A stretch of DNA of 22,352 bases from JBBQKF01 sp038326615. GTDB lineage: Bacteria > Bacillota > Clostridia > Saccharofermentanales > UBA5734. Of the stretch, positions 7,907 through 14,693 are shown one piece after another (the first letter of the stretch is position 1; every line of letters starts with the position of its first letter). Under the pieces are notes generated by a model. That model was not told the DNA's origin and did no database searches. It saw only the letters and a list, made by a program, of their open reading frames with translations. The stretch covers positions 1-22,352 of the forward strand of contig JBBQKF010000052.1 in NCBI GenBank assembly GCA_038326615.1, read 5' to 3'. Position numbers and translations under genes: made by a program.

Positions 7907-9568
7907 TCATTCTTGGCTGCTTATCAATTCGCTCAGCGTGAAATAAATGGTGGTTCCTTTGCCAAGTTCGGCTTCAGTCCATATCCTACCGCTGTGCCGC
8001 ATGATAACACGTTGAACCGTGGCCAAACCGATGCCGTGCCCAGCGTAATCACTTGCATGCAGACGCTGGAAGGGCAAGAAGAGATTATCGGCATATTGCA
8101 TGTCAATTCCGATGCCATTATCTCTCACAAGATAAACAGTAGTGCCCTCTCCTTCTGTGGAGGTGAATTCGATCTTGGGCTGAGGAGATTTCGCAGTGAA
8201 TTTCCATGCGTTCTCAATCAGATTGTATAATGCGATCCGCAGAAGGAAAGGATCGCCGCTAGCAAAAACACCCGGCGATATGACAAACTCTACATTCCTC
8301 TTTGGATCATTCTCACGCAGGTCTTTCACGATCGAAACTACGATATCGCTAAGACTGACAGTTTCCCAACAAAGCCTATAGCGGATCACCTCGGACAGAT
8401 TCAGCATTCCCTCGGTGATCTGGGCCATGATTTGAACGCCGCCGCGGATTCTTTGGAGATAATCTTTGCCTACGGCATCTAGAAGGCCCCCATAATCCTC
8501 AAGCACAGCCTGGCTAAAGCCGTCCAAAGTCCGCAGAGGAGCCCTCAGGTCATGCGATAAGGAATAGGCGAAAGCTTCCAGTTCCTTGTTGGATGCTTTC
8601 AGATCTGCTGCATAGCGCTTCAGGTCATCATCCGATTTTTTCCGGGCGCTGATGTCCATAATCGTCCCCATGACTGCTTTTGCGCCGTCGAATGAGATGG
8701 GCGATGCGCTGATATCAACCCAGATCAAGTGGCCGTCCTTCTTCTTCAGCCGGAGTTCGGTGTCCTGGATAAATCCGTCTTTAAAAAACTTGCTCATCCA
8801 TACAGCTCTGTCTTTAGGATCCCAATAAATGTCAGTGATACGCTTGCCAAGCAGCTCTGCCTGGTCATACCCCAGCAATTGATAAAAAGAGCGGTTGCAA
8901 TATAACAAAATGCCTTCAGCAGAACTCACACTAACTCCGATCAGCGAAGTCTCACTCAAAGTTCGGAAACGTTCTTCACTCTCGCCAATTTTCCTTTGTG
9001 AGACTTTCATTTCTTCTATATTGCTGATTATTGTTCGAAAGAATATAGTACCATCTGAAGTCTTCACTGCTGATGTTTCAATATGCACCCAAAACGGGGA
9101 AGCATTTTTAGGCAGTATCATAACTTCATACGCCTGCTGTTTATTGGTTTCAAGCAGCTGCTTACCATGAAAGTAATAATCATCCTGATACTTATTGTGA
9201 ATAAATCGACTAAAAGGCTTATTAATTAATTCACTTTTGGATACCCCTAAAAGTTTTGCGGCGGTATAGTTGGCTTCTGTTATCAAACCGTTTTTTGTTA
9301 TAGTTAAATACCCAACCGGTGCAAAGTCATACAGGTCGACGTAACGTAATCTTGATTCTTCCAGCTGATTTTGTATTCTTAACAGTTCGTCGTTTTGCAT
9401 TTCTAATTCTATTTTATGCACCTGTAGCTCATGGATTATCTTATGAGTTTCTTCGCTCGTCATGGGGTTTTGGCTTTCGGATGATTGATTGTTCATCCTC
9501 AAAGCTATCTCTAAGTACGCCTTGTTGCGCAACTCATCGTAATAGCTTTTGTTTTTTTTATCAGCCAT
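7907..9568 (-). CDS. PAS-PAS sensor histidine kinase, soluble
   Basis: A 553-aa protein with no membrane segment. An N-terminal coiled coil (about 40-75) leads into PAS 1 (about 76-185), PAS 2 (about 196-312), a HisKA dimerisation domain with phospho-acceptor H339 in SLSHDLRAPLR, and a HATPase_c domain with N-box NLIENAWKFT (449-458), G1 box DNGIGID and G2 box GHGIGLATV. All catalytic residues are present. From PAS 2 to the end it is a close paralogue of the C-terminal half of the kinase at 14686-17010 at both DNA and protein level. The N-terminal third is unrelated and more AT-rich, suggesting a joined chimera. The ribosome binding site AGGGGGA precedes the ATG. A 93-bp upstream cassette is shared with the response regulator at 12920-14542. 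No receiver gene follows; the gene ends 8 bp from the convergent CheB-CheR-PAS stop. Confidence 0.92.
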   Translation of the reverse strand: MADKKNKSYYDELRNKAYLEIALRMNNQSSESQNPMTSEETHKIIHELQVHKIELEMQNDELLRIQNQLEESRLRYVDLYDFAPVGYLTITKNGLITEANYTAAKLLGVSKSELINKPFSRFIHNKYQDDYYFHGKQLLETNKQQAYEVMILPKNASPFWVHIETSAVKTSDGTIFFRTIISNIEEMKVSQRKIGESEERFRTLSETSLIGVSVSSAEGILLYCNRSFYQLLGYDQAELLGKRITDIYWDPKDRAVWMSKFFKDGFIQDTELRLKKKDGHLIWVDISASPISFDGAKAVMGTIMDISARKKSDDDLKRYAADLKASNKELEAFAYSLSHDLRAPLRTLDGFSQAVLEDYGGLLDAVGKDYLQRIRGGVQIMAQITEGMLNLSEVIRYRLCWETVSLSDIVVSIVKDLRENDPKRNVEFVISPGVFASGDPFLLRIALYNLIENAWKFTAKSPQPKIEFTSTEGEGTTVYLVRDNGIGIDMQYADNLFLPFQRLHASDYAGHGIGLATVQRVIMRHSGRIWTEAELGKGTTIYFTLSELISSQE

Positions 9569-9634
9569 GATATTTCCCCCTGTACTCTATAAACGATTGA
9601 TTTTTCTTGCACCTGTTTTACATTGACTTTCTGC

Positions 9635-9727
9635 CATCCTCAACTATGCTCAATGATACAATCATATCTTTATAATTATATCATAGCTATAGACCTTTCA
9701 GTTTGAATTTGATACTTTTTTCCTAAA
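9635..9727 (-). promoter_or_regulatory. Shared promoter cassette, copy 1
   Basis: This 93-bp segment is about 80% identical by eye to 14552-14646, and both lie upstream of minus-strand signalling genes. On the minus strand both contain GTCTATAG(C/T)TATGATATAAT, whose last six bases are a perfect -10 box (9675-9680 here); no strong -35 is present. The segment ends with TTGAGGATG, which serves as ribosome binding site in copy 2, while here the gene starts about 67 bp farther on with its own site. The divergent kinase gene at 9879 shares this 310-bp intergenic region. Confidence 0.65.
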
Positions 9728-9872
9728 ATATTCCAGAATAATGTGAAAAAAATAGAGTTATTATTTTTGCTCCGGATATATAATTAAAGCAACAAGATTG
9801 CATCAAATGAGATATAATTGATTTAGTGAATAGAATACTTTTGTCGGGGCGGATATAAATACCCCAGGAGAG

Positions 9873-9926
9873 AATGATATGCAAAAGATGAATGATATGC
9901 AAAAGATGAATGATATGCAAATGACG
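9873..9926 (+). repeat. 18-bp tandem repeat, three copies, at a gene start
   Basis: AATGATATGCAAAAGATG is repeated exactly at 9873-9890 and 9891-9908, with a diverged third copy at 9909-9926. It encodes the N-terminus MQKMNDMQKMNDMQ of the kinase below. Because the unit is 18 bp, changes in copy number keep the frame and would alter only the number of N-terminal residues and alternative ATG codons. Confidence 0.9.
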
Positions 9927-10982
9927 AATAATCGTCAGGACCTCCTTGCTGCCATCCTTTCATCCATTGAGGATGCAGTCATCGAGGAAACCCTTGATGG
10001 CCGGATAGCGAGCTGGAATCCAGCAGCCGTAAGAATGTTTGGGTACAGCGAAAGCGAGGTGCTTGGCAACCCGGTTTCTATGATCGGTGTTTCGGATATT
10101 TCTGACGAATTCAATAATCGAAGAGACCAAATGATGGTCGGTCTTGGAATACAGTCATACGAAACCCAACGAAGAAAGAAAAATGGGGAAATCTTTGAAG
10201 TGCGCGTCACGGTTTCTCCAATGAGGAATGGGACCGATGAACTGACCGGATTTGCAACCATTGAACAGGATATGACCGTTCAGAAAAATGCACTTCACTC
10301 GATTGAAGATTTGAGAAAAGAAATGGAATCCTTCAGCTATTCCATCTCGCACGACTTGAGAGCTCCGCTTAGATGCATAGACGGATTTAGCCTGGCGCTT
10401 CTCGAGGACTACAGTGATAAGCTGGATTCCGCAGCTATGTCTTACCTACATGATATTCGTACCGCAAGCCAGACGATGGGGCGGTTGATCGAGGATATTC
10501 TCCAACTATCCAGACTATCGCGAGCAGAAGTGCACCTGAACAAGGTGAACCTGAGTAGGTTGGCGAACGAGGTCGCTCTAGACTTGAAACAGAGCCAGCC
10601 TGGGTGCAATGCGGTTTTTGTGATTGAAGAACTAGTTGAAGTATACAGTGATGAAAATCTGCTGAAAATGGTATTGCAGAACCTGATGGGGGACGCGTTC
10701 AAATTAACGAAGAAACAGGACCAGCCAAAGATTGAATTCGGCGTGGCGGTTTCCAACAGCGTCCCCGCTTATTTTGTCCGCGACAATTGTATTGGGTTTG
10801 ATATGGCTTCCGGTAGCCTGCTTGGTGGGCCATCCCAAAAGAATCACCAAACCGGCACATTTAAAAGTACAGGGTTTGGTCTTGCATCCGTACAGCGAAT
10901 CATTAGTCGTCTGGGAGGAAGAGTCTGGGCAGAAGAGAACCCCGGTCAAGGAGCCACATTCTATTTTACCATTCGGTCATAA
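9879..10982 (+). CDS. PAS histidine kinase with altered ATP-binding residues
   Basis: A 367-aa soluble protein: a repetitive start (1-16), one PAS domain (about 20-135), HisKA with H158 in SISHDLRAPLR, and HATPase_c. Two normally fixed positions differ. The N-box reads NLMGDAFKLT, so the second asparagine of NxxxN is D272. The G1 box reads DNCIGFD, with C304 in place of glycine. The G2 region (STGFGLASV) is near normal. In EnvZ, Asn-to-Asp at the equivalent N-box site (N347D) abolishes autokinase but spares phosphatase activity, so this protein may act as a phosphatase or a pseudokinase; that is inference. ATG 9879 has AGGAGA (9866-9871) 7 nt upstream. Its 3' end overlaps the convergent receiver gene by 6 bp. 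Confidence 0.88.
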   Translation: MQKMNDMQKMNDMQMTNNRQDLLAAILSSIEDAVIEETLDGRIASWNPAAVRMFGYSESEVLGNPVSMIGVSDISDEFNNRRDQMMVGLGIQSYETQRRKKNGEIFEVRVTVSPMRNGTDELTGFATIEQDMTVQKNALHSIEDLRKEMESFSYSISHDLRAPLRCIDGFSLALLEDYSDKLDSAAMSYLHDIRTASQTMGRLIEDILQLSRLSRAEVHLNKVNLSRLANEVALDLKQSQPGCNAVFVIEELVEVYSDENLLKMVLQNLMGDAFKLTKKQDQPKIEFGVAVSNSVPAYFVRDNCIGFDMASGSLLGGPSQKNHQTGTFKSTGFGLASVQRIISRLGGRVWAEENPGQGATFYFTIRS

Positions 10983-11375
10983 CCACTTCTCGACTATTTG
11001 ACGCATCTGGTTCATGAATTCATCAAAATTAATCGGTTTGCAAAGAAAGTCATCGGCTCCCATCTCAAGACTCATCTGACGGTCGTTTTCGTCAATAGAG
11101 GCAGAAAAGACAACCACAGGAAGGCATCGGGTTCTTTCTTCAGACCGGATCTTGCGTAGTACCTCAAGCCCGTTGATAAACGGCAACTTCAAGTCAAGTA
11201 TAATGACAGCTGGCAATTTTGGAAGTTGTTCCGAGGAGAATAAATAGTTGATGGCTTCTCGTCCATCTGAGACAACAACTAGGTTGTTGTTGATTTGGCA
11301 TTTTTTTAGTGCTCTAGTCATAAGCGTGACATCATTGGGATTATCTTCCGCCATAAAAATATACTTTTCATTCAT
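10977..11375 (-). CDS. Single-domain (CheY/Rcp1-like) response regulator
   Basis: A 132-aa stand-alone receiver. It has the acidic pocket E10-D11 (AEDNPNDV), phospho-acceptor D61 (IILDLKLP), S91 in the Thr/Ser switch position and K113 (CKPI). The EDNPxD opening and the YLF segment are typical of the Rcp1-like receivers that pair with phytochrome-type PAS kinases. The ATG at 11375 overlaps the TGA of an upstream kinase remnant as ATGAATGA, the usual translational coupling of such pairs; a longer frame from 11393 is unlikely. The cognate kinase has been deleted to a scar (11368-11562), so this receiver is probably served by a kinase encoded elsewhere in the window. It has no output domain and presumably acts by protein contact or phosphotransfer. 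Confidence 0.93.
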   Translation of the reverse strand: MNEKYIFMAEDNPNDVTLMTRALKKCQINNNLVVVSDGREAINYLFSSEQLPKLPAVIILDLKLPFINGLEVLRKIRSEERTRCLPVVVFSASIDENDRQMSLEMGADDFLCKPINFDEFMNQMRQIVEKWL

Positions 11376-11562
11376 GGCCGTATACCAAATCACCCAGAGT
11401 GAAATAAATGGTGGTTCCTTTTCCGAGTTCGGATTCAGCCCAAATCCTGCCTCTATGCCTCGGATATTTTAACCAGATAGCCAAGGCCACTGATCCAATA
11501 ACAAAAAGATAGCCCAGCCAGTTGGAAGATATTTCTTTGCGAAATTTATTCATTATCTCCAT
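11368..11562 (-). pseudogene. Histidine kinase reduced to its two ends by internal deletion
   Basis: The frame reads MEIMNKFRKEISSNWLGYLF, continues VIGSVALAIWLKYP, and then jumps to RHRGRIWAESELGKGTT and IYFTLGDLVYGHE. The first part resembles the first transmembrane helix of a DUF4118/KdpD-type membrane kinase. The second part is the last 28-30 residues of a HATPase domain, nearly the same as the ends of the kinases at 7907 and 14686. The join is near 11461. A ribosome binding site (GGGAGGT) still precedes the start, and the stop still overlaps the following receiver ATG. The remaining frame of about 64 aa could be translated as a small membrane peptide that keeps the receiver gene expressed, but it cannot be a kinase. 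Confidence 0.85.
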
Positions 11563-11817
11563 AAACCTTTGTGTACCTCCCAATTAAAAGTTGCTATAGC
11601 AATAAGTGTAACATGTTCTAAGAAATTACTCAACATAATCTCCGCCAATCCACGTAAAACGCATGAACAGATTATTTGACTGTGTTTTAGTTTTTGGAAT
11701 TTTAAAAAAGAATTAGAAAAGTCTAAGAAAAATTAAGTTTTTAGAATCACTAATAATGTACAAAGTAGAAAATATAGTTAATCTCTATGTTTAACTTTTT
11801 CAAGCGATTAAAGTGAG

Positions 11818-11886
11818 ATTCCAAATATTTTCTATATTTATACAAAATTTATCAAGTTATTTAATCAATAAACACTATATCATAAT
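11818..11886 (+). promoter_or_regulatory. Repeated upstream element, copy 2 (zinc ribbon 1)
   Basis: It begins ATTCCAAATATTTTCTAT, followed by TTATACAAAATTTATCAAG, TTATTTAATCAATAAACAC and TATATCATAA. The element start is 116 bp before the ATG of the zinc-ribbon gene. It is most similar to copy 4, which precedes a paralogous gene; there the similarity continues through AAGAATCAAGAT to the start codon. The 371-bp gap 11563-11933 otherwise contains only AT-rich DNA and the promoter of the kinase remnant. Confidence 0.75.
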
Positions 11887-11933
11887 AGTAAAGAATCAAG
11901 ATCGCGAAAAACATAAAAGAGAGGTACATTACT

Positions 11934-12110
11934 ATGCCAGACAAAACGATCAATTGCAAGGAGTGTGGAGTAGAATTTTCTTTCACAGAAGGTGAGCAAA
12001 CATTCTTTCAGGAGAAGGGTTTCAATAATGATCCCACACGATGTTCGGATTGCCGCAGAGCTCGCAAGAATCAAAAACGTTCACAAGTCGGGTATAACAA
12101 TAGATATTAA
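11934..12110 (+). CDS. Small zinc-ribbon protein (copy 1)
   Basis: A 58-aa basic protein. Two CxxC pairs (C8-K-E-C11 and C37-S-D-C40) frame a FTEGEQ..FxxKGF segment, the pattern of the 'probable zinc-ribbon' family (zf-trcl type) often annotated as zinc-ribbon domain-containing protein. It is inferred to bind one zinc; partner and role are unknown. The C-terminal RRARKNQKRS is strongly basic and could contact nucleic acid. The ATG at 11934 is preceded by GAGGT (11921-11925). A near-identical paralogue is encoded at 20839-21015 under a matching upstream element. A hairpin lies about 45 bp downstream. Confidence 0.88.
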   Translation: MPDKTINCKECGVEFSFTEGEQTFFQEKGFNNDPTRCSDCRRARKNQKRSQVGYNNRY

Positions 12111-12155
12111 GTTACTCCATTTCTTTTCATCTATTATTTATTTCGATGCAAAACC

Positions 12156-12184
12156 GTAAGGCCGTCATTTATTGACGGTCTTAC
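12156..12184. terminator. Hairpin after the zinc-ribbon gene, terminator-like
   Basis: GTAAGGCCGTCA (12156-12167) pairs with TGACGGTCTTAC (12173-12184), with one G-T pair and a 5-nt loop. The plus strand lacks a T-run after it. On the minus strand GGTTTTG follows, so the classic orientation would be leftward. It may still stop or stabilise the zinc-ribbon transcript. Confidence 0.55.
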
Positions 12185-12246
12185 CCTCCTCCACTAAATC
12201 GTGCTCATGTCAACAATGGTATGATGATTCTTTTAATTAAACGATG

Positions 12247-12278
12247 ATTAAACCAATAATTAAACCAATAATTAAACC
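12247..12278. repeat. 12-bp tandem repeat (2.7 copies)
   Basis: ATTAAACCAATA occurs at 12247-12258 and 12259-12270 and partially at 12271-12278. It lies about 40 bp before the small ORF at 12315, in its probable promoter region. Confidence 0.85.
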
Positions 12279-12314
12279 GAAAATATGAATTTTATAAGAA
12301 GGGAGAAAACTTGC

Positions 12315-12452
12315 ATGAAGAACCATGATGAAACAGCGCAAGCAATCCAAGAAAGCATACATGATGAAGGCTTGCCAATGGTAATGAAACATCACATAAA
12401 TACAAAAAAAGAAAGAAGGTTGCTATATGGTTTTAAAGAATTTGCTGCATGA
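12315..12452 (+). CDS. Small hypothetical protein (45 aa)
   Basis: The frame MKNHDETAQAIQESIHDEGL ends with KKERRLLYGFKEFAA. It is acidic at the start and basic at the end, with no Cys, signal or membrane segment. I do not recognise it. The ATG at 12315 has AAGGGAG (about 8 nt before), which is the main support. It overlaps the next small ORF by 26 bp in another frame, consistent with coupled translation. It lies between the zinc-ribbon gene and other tiny ORFs, a region whose second copy near 21016 lacks this gene. Confidence 0.5.
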   Translation: MKNHDETAQAIQESIHDEGLPMVMKHHINTKKERRLLYGFKEFAA

Positions 12453-12588
12453 TAATGATAAAAGAGAAAATAAGGTCCGACACTTAAGTTCAGCGACCAA
12501 AAAGAAGATTAAGAATATTGGTTATTCGAATAATGAAAGTGTTGATTTTGATGTAAAAATATGGCTTCCGACATGTAAGAGTGTTTAG
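12427..12588 (+). CDS. Small hypothetical protein (53 aa) with a remnant copy near 21056
   Basis: The frame starts MVLKNLLHDNDKRENKVRHL and continues SSATKKKIKNIGYSNNESVD. The function is unknown. Its middle (KRENKVRHLSSATKKK) is repeated in part at 21056-21124, where the frame reads RKDNKVRYLSSAYKKNK; conservation at both protein and DNA level argues that this was a real gene. The segment looks like one or two helices and is rich in Lys. It overlaps the previous ORF. AAGG lies 9 nt before the ATG at 12427, a modest ribosome binding site. Confidence 0.5.
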   Translation: MVLKNLLHDNDKRENKVRHLSSATKKKIKNIGYSNNESVDFDVKIWLPTCKSV

Positions 12589-12630
12589 AAGTCTTAATTG
12601 GGACTATCATTAAGAAAGAAGGTGAGGGAT

Positions 12631-12783
12631 ATGTATAATATGAAGGATGCGCAAAGAATAGCGGAATCAGTTATCAGAAGAAAAGCATTGAAAGAAGAAT
12701 TAAGCAACCAGATTAATTCATTCAATAACGAGGAGTTTTTCGACCTCTTGGACGCGATGGATAATGACTCGTTTGAGACTTAA
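12631..12783 (+). CDS. Small hypothetical protein (50 aa)
   Basis: The frame MYNMKDAQRIAESVIRRKAL continues into an acidic end (FFDLLDAMDNDSFET). It is predicted helical and soluble, and the function is not recognised. The ATG at 12631 follows AAGGTGAG (12619-12626). An upstream in-frame TTG at 12598 is less likely as it has no ribosome binding site. It is the last gene of the small plus-strand cluster, facing the response regulator gene on the other strand. A direct repeat GTAAACTAAT lies just downstream (12811-12835). Confidence 0.55.
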   Translation: MYNMKDAQRIAESVIRRKALKEELSNQINSFNNEEFFDLLDAMDNDSFET

Positions 12784-12919
12784 AAACCTGATGCAAGAGA
12801 AAAATATATTGTAAACTAATCCGCTGTAAACTAATAAATTGGATAGAGCTACATGACCTAGGACAATTGATCTCGGTTTTTGTATTCATCGAAAGAAGCA
12901 ATGAATTAATAATATTATA

Positions 12920-14542
12920 CTAACTTTGGTTTTTGAAGTTCCTGGCCGATTCGTTGGTGATTCTCTTGAAAATCTTGCTGAAATAATTGGAATCGGTATA
13001 GCCAACAGCGAAAGCAATATCCAGAATCCGCATGCTGGTCGTTTTAAGTAGGAATTTCGCTTTTTCGATCCGGATTCCAGTCAGATACTCAATGAAACTT
13101 TCACCCATTTCCTGACTGAACAAACTCGAGAAGTAACTCGGGTTGATATTAACGAAGGATGCGATACCTGTAAGACTGATGTTTGCGTCCTGATAGTGCT
13201 GGTCGATGTATTTTTTTGCTTTCAATATGACATCGTTATACTTATATCTATTCTTCTTATCTCTGATCTCTATGACAGCAGTTAAGGTGGAAGTGAGATA
13301 TTGTTTGAATTCTGGGATATCACCGGCCCATTTCTGCCAATATGTGGGAAGTGGGTTGTTGCTCCATCCGTTTTGGTCAAACAGGATATCCTCGGAATTT
13401 TCATCAATCATGATTAAAAATTTATTGATTATAATTGTAATCTGAATACAGATATTTTGGAAAAAATTCAGATTATAGTTATTCAACTGCAGCAGTCCAG
13501 CAAAACTATCGACAATGACAGGAATATCTTGCTGAGAGCCAAAATTTAGTGTCTTGGCAATCAATTCCATCTCATTGGACATAATCAATTCATACTGATA
13601 TGTCGACTGGAGAAACGGCATGAGTTCATCCATGCAAAGGAGTTCTTCGTTGGCGATCTGGTGCTGAAAATTGAGCAGAAACCTGGCATCCGCAAATGAT
13701 TCAGCGACGCCAGCTAAACTCTGTTTCACCCCGCCCAAGGCTATTTTCGAGGGATATGAGGTTTGTGACAGATTCCGTTGCTTAGAAATATTTCTTTGAA
13801 TCTGCTTTAATAGGCTTTTAATGAGGAGTAGCTGAGGATTCCGGAAGATGATGAAATACTCTCGTTGATGGCTGTTAAAAGAAATGATCTCCTGATCCTT
13901 AAGTGCATTTTCGATTATCTCCTGAATCTCTAGTATTACGAGATGCTCGGATTCATTGATTAGAATCTTATTTTCGTAAAAGGACACGATCAAACAGCAG
14001 ACAGTCTGGAAATCAAGGTTAAGACCTAATGCTTCTGTCTGATTGCCAACATTTTCGGTGGGCCAAATCCCGAAGGACAAATTCTCGAGAAAAACATTCC
14101 TTTGATATAGACGTTCCTTCTGAACGTTCTGTCGATAATTCATGATCTCCTGATGAACCAACATCTCGTCCTTCAATTTACAAGCTACTTTATTCAGAGC
14201 TTCCAGCAGGTCTTTGGAAGTGACTGGCTTAAGAAGGTATTCGCTGACCCCGAGACTCAATGCCTGACGAGCGTACTGGAAATCGCCAAAGCCACTCAAA
14301 ATGATGATCTTGATATCCGGCATCGACAAACGGATGCGGCTGCTTAATTCCAATCCATCCATGACCGGCATGTTGATATCGGTCACGACGATATCGATCT
14401 TCTCGCGATTCAGAACCCGTAGGCCATCCTCGCCGTCTGCAACACATGCAACAAGTGCAAATTCGCCGGTCGACCAGATCGAACTGCTACGGATATTCTC
14501 CCTCTCCGAAATCTCATCTTCGACTACTAAAACATTATACAT
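12920..14542 (-). CDS. YesN-type response regulator with AraC DNA-binding domain
   Basis: A 540-aa transcription factor. Receiver at residues 1-120 with acidic pocket E8-D9-E10, phospho-acceptor D55 (IVVTDINMPVMDG) and K105 (LLKPV). A long middle region (about 130-430) has no recognised motif. The C-terminal AraC/XylS domain (about 440-540) has two helix-turn-helix parts, IASFVNINPSYFSSLFSQEMG and ILDIAFAVGYTDSNYFSKIFK. Members of this group often control sugar or peptide uptake genes and pair with YesM-type kinases; the nearby kinases are PAS/HisKA types, so pairing is uncertain. I start at 14542 because TTGAGGATG, 8-16 nt upstream, is the ribosome binding site; a TTG at 14560 would include it. 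The gene has its own promoter cassette at 14552-14646. Confidence 0.92.
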   Translation of the reverse strand: MYNVLVVEDEISERENIRSSSIWSTGEFALVACVADGEDGLRVLNREKIDIVVTDINMPVMDGLELSSRIRLSMPDIKIIILSGFGDFQYARQALSLGVSEYLLKPVTSKDLLEALNKVACKLKDEMLVHQEIMNYRQNVQKERLYQRNVFLENLSFGIWPTENVGNQTEALGLNLDFQTVCCLIVSFYENKILINESEHLVILEIQEIIENALKDQEIISFNSHQREYFIIFRNPQLLLIKSLLKQIQRNISKQRNLSQTSYPSKIALGGVKQSLAGVAESFADARFLLNFQHQIANEELLCMDELMPFLQSTYQYELIMSNEMELIAKTLNFGSQQDIPVIVDSFAGLLQLNNYNLNFFQNICIQITIIINKFLIMIDENSEDILFDQNGWSNNPLPTYWQKWAGDIPEFKQYLTSTLTAVIEIRDKKNRYKYNDVILKAKKYIDQHYQDANISLTGIASFVNINPSYFSSLFSQEMGESFIEYLTGIRIEKAKFLLKTTSMRILDIAFAVGYTDSNYFSKIFKRITNESARNFKNQS

Positions 14543-14551
14543 ATATGCTTG

Positions 14552-14646
14552 CATCCTCAACTATACTTAATGTTTTGATTATATCTTTTATTATTATATC
14601 ATAACTATAGACCTTGTAGTTTGAAAATTGATTCTTTTTTCCTAAA
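14552..14646 (-). promoter_or_regulatory. Shared promoter cassette, copy 2
   Basis: It is about 80% identical to 9635-9727 in the same orientation. The minus strand carries TATAAT (14593-14598) about 50 bp before the response regulator start, and the cassette ends with that gene's ribosome binding site. Its presence directly after the receiver scar at 14671-14693 suggests that the regulator gene and its promoter were brought in as a unit behind the kinase. Confidence 0.65.
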
Positions 14647-14670
14647 TTCCCGATAGAAATAGATATGGAT

Positions 14671-14693
14671 GAGGAAAATATACTTTTAATCAT
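14671..14693 (-). pseudogene. Scar of a deleted receiver gene behind the MASE3 kinase
   Basis: On the minus strand CATGATTAAAAGTATATTTT matches CATGAATGAAAAGTATATTT, the start of the receiver gene at 11375, with a few changes, and it lies at the same place relative to the kinase stop. Similarity with the 11340-11390 region runs from the kinase end into the receiver start and stops near 14671. Confidence 0.6.

Noticed and set aside
9587..9637. Sixteen-codon leader ORF before the PAS kinase at 9568
   Set aside because: Its ATG directly abuts GAGG with no spacing, and the frame is not kept in the second cassette copy.
12811..12900. Possible intrinsic terminator after the 50-aa ORF (CCTAG...CTCGGTTTTT)
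   Set aside because: The stem has only two short paired blocks with a mismatch; the signal is too weak to annotate.
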